Source of the DNA: Nocardioides sp.
GTDB taxonomy: Bacteria; Actinomycetota; Actinomycetes; Propionibacteriales; Nocardioidaceae
Length of the DNA stretch: 8,612 bases
Assembly: GCA_031177735.1 (NCBI GenBank)
Contig: JAPSKJ010000081.1
Span: 1 to 8,612, forward strand
Reading direction: 5' to 3'
This document shows, piece by piece, positions 1 through 5,777 of the stretch. The notes below the pieces were generated by a model. That model worked only from the letters and a program-made list of their open reading frames with translations, did no database searches and was not told the origin of the DNA. Each line of letters starts with the position of its first letter. Position 1 is the stretch's first letter. The position numbers and the translations under genes were made by a program.

Positions 1-773
1 ACCAGGGCGGAGACGGTCTGGGCGTGACCCCAACCGTAGGCCTCCTCGCCGGCGCGGGTCAGGCCGAAGACGATCCCGAGCAGGCCGAGGGTGCCCGTGA
101 TCGCGCCGGGGACGTCGAGCCACCCGGTGTGCTTCTCCGACTCCGCGAGGGCACGCGGCGCGAAGGCCGCGGCGATCAGACCGATCGGGACGTTGATGAG
201 GAAGGTCAGCCGCCACCCCTCGACGTCGAGGCCGAGGAAGGAGTCGAGGCCGGTGAGCCAGCCGCCGAGGATGAGGCCGACGGCGGCGCCGGCACCGGAC
301 ATCATGGCGTAGACGGCGAACGCGCGGTTGCGCGCCGGGCCGGCGGGGAAGGTCGTGGTGATCAGGGCGAGTGCGGCCGGCGAGGCCAGCGCGGCACCCA
401 GGCCCTGCAGGCCTCGGGCGCCCAGGAGGAGCGGCTCGTTGGTGGCGATGCCGCCCAGCAGCGAGGCGATCGCGAAGATGACGAGGCCGACCATGAAGAT
501 CCGGCGACGGCCGTAGAGATCACCCAGACGTCCACCGAGCAGCAGCAGGCCACCGAAGGCGAGGGCGTAGCCGGTGACGATCCAGGTGAGGTTGGCCTCG
601 GAGATGTCGAGGTCGGTGCCGATGTAGGGCAGGGCGATGTTGGCGATGGTGGCGTCGAGCACCACCATCAGCTGGGCGACGGAGATGAGCACCAGTGCCC
701 ATCCCAGGTGGCGGTGGGTGCCGGCGGTCGTGCCGGCTGCCTCAGGCGGGTCGGCCTTGTCGAGACTGGTCAT
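1..773 (-). CDS. MFS drug:H+ antiporter, DHA2 (14-TMS) type, partial
   Basis: This is an inner-membrane exporter that would use the proton gradient to pump out small toxic compounds. Only the N-terminal 257 residues are present; the C-terminal half runs off base 1. After a polar N-terminus (about 22 residues) several hydrophobic helices follow. Family motifs are visible in order: motif D1 LDATIANIALP (39-49) in helix 1, motif A GGRLGDLYGRRRIF (80-93) in the loop after helix 2, motif B RGLQGLGAA (119-127 region, with the conserved Arg) in helix 4, and the Gly-rich antiporter motif C, SGAGAAVGLILGGWLT (159-174), in helix 5. Motifs C and D1 point to the QacA/EmrB/LfrA-like drug branch. The ATG at 771-773 directly abuts the TAG stop of the upstream TetR gene. 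An AAGGA sequence 9 nt upstream, inside tetR, serves as ribosome binding site, so translational coupling is likely. The substrate cannot be read from the sequence. Confidence 0.93.
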   Translation of the reverse strand, partial: MTSLDKADPPEAAGTTAGTHRHLGWALVLISVAQLMVVLDATIANIALPYIGTDLDISEANLTWIVTGYALAFGGLLLLGGRLGDLYGRRRIFMVGLVIFAIASLLGGIATNEPLLLGARGLQGLGAALASPAALALITTTFPAGPARNRAFAVYAMMSGAGAAVGLILGGWLTGLDSFLGLDVEGWRLTFLINVPIGLIAAAFAPRALAESEKHTGWLDVPGAITGTLGLLGIVFGLTRAGEEAYGWGHAQTVSAL

Positions 774-1418
774 CTACTCGGTTCCTTTGTGAGGGTGGGA
801 TGCCTCCTGCGGGCGGTGGCCCAGGCAGGTGGCGGCGGGCAGGATGACCTGGTCGATCACCCGTGAGACGAGGTCGTCGGTCGGCTCTTCGCCGAGCATC
901 AGTACGCGCTGGAGCACGATGGCCGGCAGGGCCGGCACCAGGACGTCGAGATCGACGGCGGCGGGGATCTCGCCGCGTTCCTGTGCGCGTCGGTAGATCT
1001 GCCGGGAGAGCTCCTCCTTCGGCGCGATGAACCGGTCGCGGAACGCGGCCGCGAACTCGGGGTCACGCCCGACCGCCGTGACGACGGCGGTGAACCGGGC
1101 GACCTGGTGGTGGTCGGTGAGCCCGCCGTGGCCGCAGAACGTGGCCAGGAGGTCGCCGCGGAGCGATCCGGTGTCGTGGTCGGAGATCGGCTCCTTCTCG
1201 GAGACAAGGGCGTCGATCACCAGGTTGGCCTTGCTGCTCCAGCGGCGGTAGAGCGTCGCCTTCGACGCCTTCGCGCGGCTGGCCACCGCGTCCATGGTGA
1301 GCCGGTCGTAGCCCACCTCGGCCAGCGTGTCGAGGGTCGCCTCCAGGATCTCGGCTTCTCGGTCGCCGGTCACGCGCGGGCGGTTCTGCCCGGGGAGCGA
1401 GGCGGGCGGTCGGATCAT
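774..1418 (-). CDS. TetR-family transcriptional repressor of the adjacent MFS pump
   Basis: This is a 214-residue one-component repressor. After a basic, Pro-rich N-terminal tail, the TetR DNA-binding domain spans about residues 19-67: a first helix with REAEILEATLDTLAEVGYD, then the helix-turn-helix LTMDAVASRAKASKATLYRR (40-59) and the typical WSSKANLV cap. The rest is a variable all-helical ligand-binding and dimerisation domain. I chose the ATG at 1416-1418 because GAGGA lies 7 nt before it and the TetR domain begins soon after. A longer in-frame ATG at 1470-1472 lies inside the 27-bp palindrome and would add an unconserved Cys-rich tail, so I reject it. The stop codon touches the start of the MFS exporter gene, giving a two-gene operon. 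The usual model is that the repressor blocks its own operon until a pump substrate binds it. The specific ligand is unknown. Confidence 0.93.
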   Translation of the reverse strand: MIRPPASLPGQNRPRVTGDREAEILEATLDTLAEVGYDRLTMDAVASRAKASKATLYRRWSSKANLVIDALVSEKEPISDHDTGSLRGDLLATFCGHGGLTDHHQVARFTAVVTAVGRDPEFAAAFRDRFIAPKEELSRQIYRRAQERGEIPAAVDLDVLVPALPAIVLQRVLMLGEEPTDDLVSRVIDQVILPAATCLGHRPQEASHPHKGTE

Positions 1419-1446
1419 GGGGGAGTCCTCGACGTGGCAGCAGGTT

Positions 1447-1473
1447 GATGAAACGGAACAGTTTCGTTTCATC
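1447..1473. promoter_or_regulatory. Probable TetR operator, 27-bp palindrome
   Basis: The outer arms GATGAAACG and CGTTTCATC are exact reverse complements. The 9-nt core GAACAGTTT also folds on itself except at its outermost pair, so 12 of 13 base pairs match around the centre at 1460. It lies 29 nt upstream of the chosen tetR start and includes nested GAAAC/GTTTC half-sites, as in many TetR-family operators. Position and symmetry make autoregulation of the tetR-MFS operon the simplest reading. The nearby hsp20 promoter begins about 70 bp away, so a direct effect on hsp20 is less likely. The link between this repressor and this site is inferred from proximity. Confidence 0.8.
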
Positions 1474-1535
1474 GAACTACCGACGCTGGCCGACGATTCC
1501 CGGCCGCGAGAACTTCTTCGATCGGTCTAGACCGG

Positions 1536-1562
1536 TTAGCACTTGAATGCCGAGAGTGCCAG
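1536..1562 (+). promoter_or_regulatory. CIRCE-like element (HrcA operator) in front of hsp20
   Basis: The sequence reads TTAGCACTT, nine bases, then GAGTGCCAG. The CIRCE consensus is TTAGCACTC-N9-GAGTGCTAA, so the match is 8 of 9 in the left arm and 7 of 9 in the right arm, with the exact 9-nt spacing. CIRCE is bound by the HrcA repressor, which normally controls groES/groEL and dnaK operons and needs GroEL for activity. The element covers the -35 hexamer and part of the spacer of the hsp20 promoter, where a bound repressor would exclude RNA polymerase. No hrcA gene is in the window; it would have to act in trans. Confidence 0.75.
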
Positions 1563-1571
1563 CGCTATATC
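1543..1571 (+). promoter_or_regulatory. Sigma70-type promoter of hsp20
   Basis: A -35 hexamer TTGAAT (1543-1548) and a -10 hexamer TATATC (1566-1571) are separated by 17 bases. The -35 matches TTGACA at 4 of 6 positions and the -10 matches TATAAT at 4 of 6. In this GC-rich background an AT-rich hexamer pair with ideal spacing is unusual. It would place the transcription start near 1578-1579, giving an untranslated leader of about 54 nt. The -35 is embedded in the CIRCE element. Confidence 0.6.
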
Positions 1572-1578
1572 AGGAAGT

Positions 1579-1627
1579 GGGGCGAGCGAAGAGGCCGCTC
1601 GCCCCATGAACTTCAGGACACGGAGGT
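1579..1627 (+). promoter_or_regulatory. Structured hsp20 5' leader: 10-bp hairpin plus SD-pairing segment
   Basis: GGGGCGAGCG (1579-1588) and CGCTCGCCCC (1596-1605) form a perfect 10-bp stem with a 7-nt loop. No T-run follows, so a terminator is unlikely. The stem begins almost exactly where transcription is predicted to start. Just downstream, ACTTC (1610-1614) can pair with GAGGT (1623-1627) inside the Shine-Dalgarno sequence, with one G-U pair and an 8-nt loop. If transcription began slightly earlier, ACTTC could instead pair with GAAGT (1574-1578) and extend the main stem across an ATGA bulge. A stable 5' hairpin next to a weak SD-masking hairpin resembles RNA thermometers known for hsp20 genes, but no ROSE or fourU consensus is visible. 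The fold is seen; the function is inferred. Confidence 0.45.
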
Positions 1628-1632
1628 GAACC

Positions 1633-2103
1633 ATGTTGATGCGTACTGACCCGTTCCGCGACTTCGACCGGCTCGCCCAGCAGCTCCTGGGGACCGGCTC
1701 GACGTCACGCCCCGCGATCATGCCGATGGACGCCTGGCGCGAGGGCGACACGTTCGTCGTCGAGTTCGACCTGCCCGGAGTGGCTCCGGACACCCTCGAC
1801 ATCGACGTCGAACGCAACGTGCTGACGGTCAGGGCCGAGCGTCCCGCCCGCAACGGTGATTGGGAGCTGCTGGCAGCGGAGCGTCCGAAGGGCCTGTTCA
1901 GCCGCCAGCTGGTGCTGGGCGACAACCTCGACCTGGACCGGGTCGAGGCGGCGTACGACGCCGGTGTGCTCCGCCTGCGCATCCCTGTCGCCGAGCGGGC
2001 CCGGCCGCGCAAGATCGAGGTGCAGCACCGGGGCGCCGAGATGAGCGGCAGCGCGGACTCGGCGCAGATCGAGGCTGGCTCGAGCACCGAGGCCACCGGC
2101 TGA
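1633..2103 (+). CDS. hsp20: Small heat shock protein, Hsp20/alpha-crystallin family
   Basis: This is a 156-residue ATP-independent holdase that binds unfolding cytoplasmic proteins and keeps them refoldable by other chaperones. The N-terminal arm (1-32) begins with the family-typical DPFRDFDRLAQQLL. The alpha-crystallin domain covers about 33-120, with MDAWREGDTFVVEFDLPGV at its start, VLTVRAER in the middle, ERPKGLFSRQLVL (83-95) and the signature GVLRLRIPV (111-119). The short C-terminal tail carries IEV (128-130), an acceptable form of the [I/V]-x-[I/V] motif that docks onto a neighbouring domain during oligomer assembly, followed by a Ser/Ala/Glu-rich flexible end. Translation starts at ATG 1633 behind a strong GGAGGTG (1622-1628). 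The gene stands alone, divergent from the tetR-MFS operon, and is preceded by a CIRCE-like operator, promoter and hairpin leader. Length and domain layout are normal. Confidence 0.96.
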   Translation: MLMRTDPFRDFDRLAQQLLGTGSTSRPAIMPMDAWREGDTFVVEFDLPGVAPDTLDIDVERNVLTVRAERPARNGDWELLAAERPKGLFSRQLVLGDNLDLDRVEAAYDAGVLRLRIPVAERARPRKIEVQHRGAEMSGSADSAQIEAGSSTEATG

Positions 2104-2121
2104 CGCCGGCGGTCACCGGCG
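2104..2121 (+). terminator. Possible weak hairpin terminator after hsp20
   Basis: CGCCGG and CCGGCG form a 6-bp stem with a 6-nt loop directly after the hsp20 stop codon. No T-run follows. Position favours a transcript-end role, but short GC stems are frequent at this base composition, so this is weak. Confidence 0.25.
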
Positions 2122-2176
2122 CCCGAGCCGCGCCGGGCGGTACCGGGCGGTCCGCGGCGGTGTCGGCGGGACCGGG

Positions 2177-2182
2177 CAAGAT
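2177..2182 (+). promoter_or_regulatory. Possible -10 element for a leaderless ligA transcript
   Basis: CAAGAT lies exactly 6 nt before the GTG start of ligA, with no Shine-Dalgarno sequence between. The spacing copies the clearer leaderless-type elements before the small membrane protein gene and gatC in this window. The hexamer itself is a poor match (TANNNT would be expected) and no -35 is evident. Confidence 0.25.
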
Positions 2183-2188
2183 GGGTCT

Positions 2189-4294
2189 GTGACCGATCAG
2201 GGCGTCCCCCCACCCGTGACCGAAGCCGCCGCGGACGTCCGGTCGCGGCACCAGGAGCTGGCCGAGGCGGTCGAGCAGGCGCGGTGGCGCTACTACGTGC
2301 TCGACGACCCGACGCTCTCCGATGCCGAGTTCGACCGGATGATGCGCGAGCTCGAGGAGCTCGAGGAGGCGTTTCCGGAGCTGCGCACCCCGGACAGTCC
2401 CACGCAGAAGGTGGGCGGCGCGGTCTCGACCGACTTCGCCGCCCACGACCACCTGCAGCGGATGGAGAGCCTCGACAACGCGTTCTCCTTCGAGGAGCTG
2501 CAGGCGTGGCACTCCCGGCTCTCCCGTGACGGCATCACCGATCCCGACCTGCTCTGCGAGCTCAAGGTCGACGGGCTGGCCATCAACCTCCTCTACGAGG
2601 GCGGCCGGCTGGTGCGGGCGCTCACCCGTGGCGACGGCCGCACGGGTGAGGACGTCACCCCCAACGTGAAGACCATCGCCTCGATCCCGCACCGGCTCAC
2701 CGGCACCGAGGAGTTCCCCGTGCCCGAGCTGGTCGAGGTGCGCGGAGAGGTCTTCCTCCCGGTCCAGGCCTTCGAGCGGCTCAACGCCGCGATGGTCGAC
2801 GCCGGCAAGCCGATGTTCGCCAACCCGCGCAACGCCGCGGCCGGGTCGCTGCGGCAGAAGGACCCCCGCGTGACCGCCAGTCGCGCGCTCGACATGGTGT
2901 GTCACGGGATCGGCGCGAGGCGCGGCTTCGAGCCGACAGCCCAGTCGGCGGCGTACTCCGCGCTGCGCGCGTGGGGGCTGCCGACGTCCGACCGGATCCG
3001 CGTGGTGCCGACCCTGGCGGAGGTCGAGGAGTTCATCGCCCACTACGGCGAGCACCGTCACGACGTGGAGCACGAGATCGACGGGGTCGTGGTCAAGGTC
3101 GACGACGTCTCGCTGCAGCGGCGGCTGGGATCCACCTCGCGGGCCCCGCGGTGGGCGATCGCCTACAAGTACCCGCCCGAGGAGGTCAATGCGCGACTCC
3201 TCGCGATCGAGGTGCAGGTCGGCCGCACCGGCCGGGTCTCGCCGTTCGGGCGGATGGAGCCGACCCGAGTGGCCGGGTCGACGGTCGAGAAGGCGACGCT
3301 CCACAACGCCCACGAGGTGCGCCGCAAGGACGTCCGCCCTGGCGACACGGTGGTGCTGCGCAAGGCTGGCGACGTCATCCCCGAGATCGTGGGCCCCGTG
3401 CTCGCGCTGCGTCCCGAGGGGCTGCCCGAGTGGCAGATGCCTCGTGAGTGCCCGGCGTGCGGCACGCCGCTCTACCAGCAGAAGGAGGGCGACCGCGACC
3501 TGCGCTGCCCCAACCACGAGTCCTGCCCGGCACAGGCTCGCGAGCGGGTCTTCCACGTCGCGAGTCGCGCTGCCTTCGACATCGAGGGGCTGGGATACGA
3601 GGCGGCGACCGCGTTGCTGGAGTCCGGCGCGATCGCCAACGAGGGCGACGTCTTCGACCTGAGCGAGGACAAGCTGCTGCGGACCCCTCTGTTCACCCGG
3701 GCGCCCAAGCGCGGAGAGGGCGAGGGGCCGGTCCTCAACGCCAACGGGCAGCGCCTGCTCGACAACCTGGATCGCGCCAAGCAGGTGCCGCTGTGGCGGG
3801 TGCTGGTCGCGCTGTCGATCCGCCACGTCGGACCCACGGCCGCCCGAGCGCTGGCCACGGAGTTCGGTTCGATGGTGGCCATCCGCGCGGCGACGCAGGC
3901 CGAGCTGGCCGCGGCCGAGGGTGTCGGGCCCACGATCGCCGACGCGGTCACCGAGTGGTTCACCGTCGATTGGCACGCCGCGATCGTCGACAAGTGGGAG
4001 CGTGCCGGGGTCAGCATGGCCGACGAGCGCGACGAGTCCGTGCCACGCACCCTCGAGGGCCTCACCGTGGTGGTGACCGGCTCGCTCGTGGAGTTCTCCC
4101 GCGACTCGGCCAAGGAGGCGATCCTCGCGCGGGGTGGCAAGGCGTCCGGATCGGTGTCGAAGAAGACCGACTACGTCGTCGTCGGCGACAACGCCGGCTC
4201 CAAGGCCGACAAGGCCGAGCAGCTCGGCGTGCCGATCCTCGACGAGGCCGGCTTCGTGCGGCTCCTCGAGGGCGGGCCGGCCGCGCTCGCCTGA
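2189..4294 (+). CDS. ligA: NAD-dependent DNA ligase LigA
   Basis: LigA is the essential bacterial ligase. It seals nicks in replication and repair by taking AMP from NAD+ onto a lysine, passing it to the 5' phosphate and joining the ends. The 701 residues cover every expected part. Domain Ia holds the NMN-binding RWRYYVLDDPTLSDAEFD (32-49). The adenylation domain has nucleophile K126 in KVDG, GDGRTGEDVTPNV (148-160), EVRGEVF (183-189), DGVVVKVD (298-305) and WAIAYKYPPEE (322-332). Next come an OB fold, a Cys4 zinc finger (C421, C424, C440, C446), helix-hairpin-helix repeats (about 465-600) and a C-terminal BRCT domain (about 621-696). A charged Gly/Glu loop, RAPKRGEGEGPV (504-515), looks like an insertion before the HhH part. 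The start is GTG 2189, 85 bp after hsp20, with no obvious ribosome binding site, consistent with a leaderless message. All catalytic residues are present. Confidence 0.99.
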   Translation: MTDQGVPPPVTEAAADVRSRHQELAEAVEQARWRYYVLDDPTLSDAEFDRMMRELEELEEAFPELRTPDSPTQKVGGAVSTDFAAHDHLQRMESLDNAFSFEELQAWHSRLSRDGITDPDLLCELKVDGLAINLLYEGGRLVRALTRGDGRTGEDVTPNVKTIASIPHRLTGTEEFPVPELVEVRGEVFLPVQAFERLNAAMVDAGKPMFANPRNAAAGSLRQKDPRVTASRALDMVCHGIGARRGFEPTAQSAAYSALRAWGLPTSDRIRVVPTLAEVEEFIAHYGEHRHDVEHEIDGVVVKVDDVSLQRRLGSTSRAPRWAIAYKYPPEEVNARLLAIEVQVGRTGRVSPFGRMEPTRVAGSTVEKATLHNAHEVRRKDVRPGDTVVLRKAGDVIPEIVGPVLALRPEGLPEWQMPRECPACGTPLYQQKEGDRDLRCPNHESCPAQARERVFHVASRAAFDIEGLGYEAATALLESGAIANEGDVFDLSEDKLLRTPLFTRAPKRGEGEGPVLNANGQRLLDNLDRAKQVPLWRVLVALSIRHVGPTAARALATEFGSMVAIRAATQAELAAAEGVGPTIADAVTEWFTVDWHAAIVDKWERAGVSMADERDESVPRTLEGLTVVVTGSLVEFSRDSAKEAILARGGKASGSVSKKTDYVVVGDNAGSKADKAEQLGVPILDEAGFVRLLEGGPAALA

Positions 4295-4312
4295 GCCTCG
4301 CGCCGACGTGGC

Positions 4313-4341
4313 GGTGCCCCGTCACCAGGTGACGGGGCACC
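4313..4341. terminator. Bidirectional hairpin terminator between convergent genes
   Basis: GGTGCCCCGTCACC (4313-4326) and GGTGACGGGGCACC (4328-4341) are perfect 14-bp reverse complements around a single central A. In RNA this gives about 12-13 pairs closed by a 3-5 nt loop. It lies 18 nt after the ligA stop and 28 nt beyond the stop of the oppositely oriented siderophore-binding protein gene, so it can end both transcripts. There is no T-run on either side, as is common for hairpin terminators in high-GC actinobacteria. Confidence 0.75.
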
Positions 4342-4369
4342 ACCATCGCTGAGGCGTCCCGGGCGGGCG

Positions 4370-5332
4370 TCAGGAGAGCAGGCGCGCGATCTCGTCGAGC
4401 ACGGCGTTGGCGCCGACGATGCCGATGCCGATCATCCAGGTCTCGTCCTCGACCTCGTGGACCTGGCCCGCCTGCACCGCGGGCAGGGAGCCCCACAGGT
4501 CCGTCACCGCGCCCCGGGTGCTCGCCGCGGGCTCGCCGTAGGTGCTGTGGAAGACGATGTCGCCGTCGATCAGGTCGTAGTTCTCCGGGCTGGCCTCGAC
4601 CATGGAGTACTGGTCCCACTCGTGGGTGCCGAGGTCGAAGCCGACCTGGGTGAGCAGCGAGCCGGAGAACGTGTCGGGGCCGTAGAGCCGGAAGTTCTCC
4701 GGCAGGAAGCGGACCATCGAGACACGCTTGCCGTCCGCGCCGACGGCCTCGCCCACCTCGGCGGCGCGGGCGTCGAGGTCGGCGAGCAGCTGCTCCATGT
4801 CCTCGGAGCGGTCGACCGCGGCCGCCGTCACGGTCGCCTGCTCGCGCCAGTTGGTGCCGGAGTCCTCCGAGAACACCGTCGGAGCGATCGCGCTGAGCCG
4901 GTCGTAGAGCTTCTGGTGGCGCACCTTGGCGCCGATGATCAGGTCAGGCGACAGCCCCGCGATCTGCTCCAGGTTGGGCTCCATGGTGTCGCCCACCACG
5001 GTGGTCCCACCGAGGCTGTCGGCGAGGTACGGCGGCAGGCCGGCGCCCGACCCGGACTCGGTGGCGCCGACCGGGGTGATCCCGAGGGCGACGAGGGCGT
5101 CGAGGTGCGGCGAGTCGAGCACCACCACGCGCTCGGGTGCCTGGGGAAGCGTGGTGGTGCCCATCGCGTGCTCGACGGAGTACGACGACTCACTCGCCGA
5201 CGGCTCGGGGGTATCAGCGCCGGCATCCTCCTCGGTGGAGGTGCCGCACGCAGCGAGCAGGAGGAGCAGGGCGGGCAGCAAGATCGCCAGGCCGCGGGAA
5301 GGACGGCGCCATGACGAGAACAGGGTGATCAT
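4370..5332 (-). CDS. Iron-siderophore ABC transporter substrate-binding lipoprotein
   Basis: This 320-residue class III (FepB/FhuD-like) binding protein would capture a ferric siderophore outside the membrane and hand it to an ABC permease. Residues 1-28 form a lipoprotein signal: a basic start (WRRPSRG), a Leu/Ala-rich core and a lipobox LAAC with the lipidated C29, followed by an acidic Ser/Glu/Asp linker (30-50). The mature part shows APERVVVLDSPHLDALVALGITPVG (about 65-89), which is the first beta-alpha unit of the fold, then PNLEQIAGLSPDLIIGAK (about 119-136) and a long interlobe helix region, with the second lobe starting near SMVRFLPENFRLYGPD. The start at ATG 5332 gives a proper signal peptide, although its ribosome binding site is weak. 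A DmdR/IdeR-like iron box sits 21 nt upstream. No permease or ATPase gene flanks it. Ligand identity is unknown; heme or another metal chelate is possible but the iron box favours iron uptake. Confidence 0.92.
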   Translation of the reverse strand: MITLFSSWRRPSRGLAILLPALLLLLAACGTSTEEDAGADTPEPSASESSYSVEHAMGTTTLPQAPERVVVLDSPHLDALVALGITPVGATESGSGAGLPPYLADSLGGTTVVGDTMEPNLEQIAGLSPDLIIGAKVRHQKLYDRLSAIAPTVFSEDSGTNWREQATVTAAAVDRSEDMEQLLADLDARAAEVGEAVGADGKRVSMVRFLPENFRLYGPDTFSGSLLTQVGFDLGTHEWDQYSMVEASPENYDLIDGDIVFHSTYGEPAASTRGAVTDLWGSLPAVQAGQVHEVEDETWMIGIGIVGANAVLDEIARLLS

Positions 5333-5353
5333 GAGCCGGAAGGCTAGCCCTTT

Positions 5354-5372
5354 TTAGGTTAGGCAACCCTTC
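5354..5372 (-). promoter_or_regulatory. DmdR/IdeR-type iron box
   Basis: On the plus strand the site reads TTAGGTTAGGCAACCCTTC. Against the actinobacterial IdeR/DmdR consensus TWAGGTWAGSCTWACCTWA it matches 16 of 19 positions, including the complete left half-site. It lies just upstream of the siderophore-binding lipoprotein gene, and TAACCT within it (minus strand) could serve as the -10 element. The iron-loaded repressor would therefore shut the gene off when iron is plentiful. The regulator gene is not in the window. Confidence 0.85.
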
Positions 5373-5435
5373 CTCTGACCCGAGCGTCCGCCCGCACAGG
5401 AGGGGCCGGCGCCGTACGCTCGGGGTGGCGGTCCC

Positions 5436-5723
5436 TCAGGCGCCGCCCACGCCGCTCACCAGCAGGAAGAAGACGACCGTGCCGACGAGCGCGGCGCCGA
5501 TCCCGACAGCAGCGCCGATCGCCGCTCGCCGGCCGGTGCCGGCGGCCGGTCCGGCCAGCTCGGGAACGGCGAGGGAGACCATCGCGCCGACGGCGGCCAT
5601 CAGCACGAGCGCGACCGGCAGGATCCAGTTCTCACTGCCCTCGGAGCTGAACGGCATGGCGGCGAGGGGCAGGCTGAGGATGCCGGCCACCAGGATGGCC
5701 ACGACGGCGAGAGCGCGCTTCAT
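5436..5723 (-). CDS. Small three-helix membrane protein, unknown function
   Basis: I do not recognise this 95-residue protein. Three hydrophobic segments are visible at about residues 4-24, 34-54 and 68-90. A short polar loop (FSSEGSENW) separates the first two, and a Gly/Ala/Arg loop (GPAAGTGRRAAIG) separates the second and third. The positive charges at the N-terminus and in the loop after helix 2 predict both on the cytoplasmic side. The first segment could alternatively be a signal peptide. A TACGAT hexamer 6 nt before the ATG suggests its own leaderless transcript. It sits 103 bp upstream of the iron-box-controlled lipoprotein gene in the same direction, but the iron box between them suggests separate control. 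Coding status rests on the coherent membrane pattern and the promoter. An antisense 103-residue frame over the same bases looks like low-complexity shadow. Confidence 0.7.
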   Translation of the reverse strand: MKRALAVVAILVAGILSLPLAAMPFSSEGSENWILPVALVLMAAVGAMVSLAVPELAGPAAGTGRRAAIGAAVGIGAALVGTVVFFLLVSGVGGA

Positions 5724-5729
5724 GGCCGG

Positions 5730-5735
5730 ATCGTA
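5730..5735 (-). promoter_or_regulatory. Leaderless-type -10 element, TACGAT
   Basis: On the minus strand TACGAT fits the actinobacterial TANNNT -10 pattern and ends 6 nt before the ATG at 5723. The transcript would start at or next to the start codon, which explains the lack of a Shine-Dalgarno sequence. No clear -35 is visible. Confidence 0.6.
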
Positions 5736-5777
5736 GGCCGAACTGGGCGCCGGTGCCTCCGGGCGAGCGCCGGGTGC

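Noticed and set aside
24..866. 280-residue plus-strand frame over the MFS/tetR junction
   Set aside because: It is a shadow of the minus-strand exporter, which carries motifs A, B, C and D1 in the right order.
1419..1472. Longer tetR start at the ATG on the minus strand at 1472
   Set aside because: That ATG lies inside the 27-bp operator palindrome and adds an 18-residue Cys/Ser-rich tail without family similarity; the ATG at 1418 has a good ribosome binding site.
1542..1562. HspR/HAIR site (CTTGAGT-N7-ACTCAAG) over the hsp20 promoter
   Set aside because: Only the left half resembles HAIR (CTTGAAT); the right half matches about 3 of 7, whereas the same bases fit CIRCE far better.
1579..1605. 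Rho-independent terminator upstream of hsp20
   Set aside because: No T-run follows the stem and it lies between a promoter and a strong ribosome binding site, so it belongs to the leader.
1606..1629. Seven-codon upstream ORF whose TGA overlaps the hsp20 Shine-Dalgarno sequence
   Set aside because: The ATG follows the GC hairpin directly and has no ribosome binding site; a 7-codon frame is expected by chance.
2133..2152. Two tandem copies of CCGGGCGGT(A/C) before ligA
   Set aside because: Two 10-nt copies in GC-rich intergenic DNA are too little to call a functional repeat.
1898..3976. 692-residue open frame on the minus strand across hsp20 and ligA
   Set aside because: It is antisense to two certain genes, and its His/Asp/Arg/Gly-rich composition is typical of a high-GC shadow frame.
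5425..5736. 103-residue plus-strand frame opposite the small membrane protein
   Set aside because: It is Ala/Pro/Thr/Arg-rich low-complexity sequence, while the minus-strand frame has coherent membrane segments and a matching promoter.
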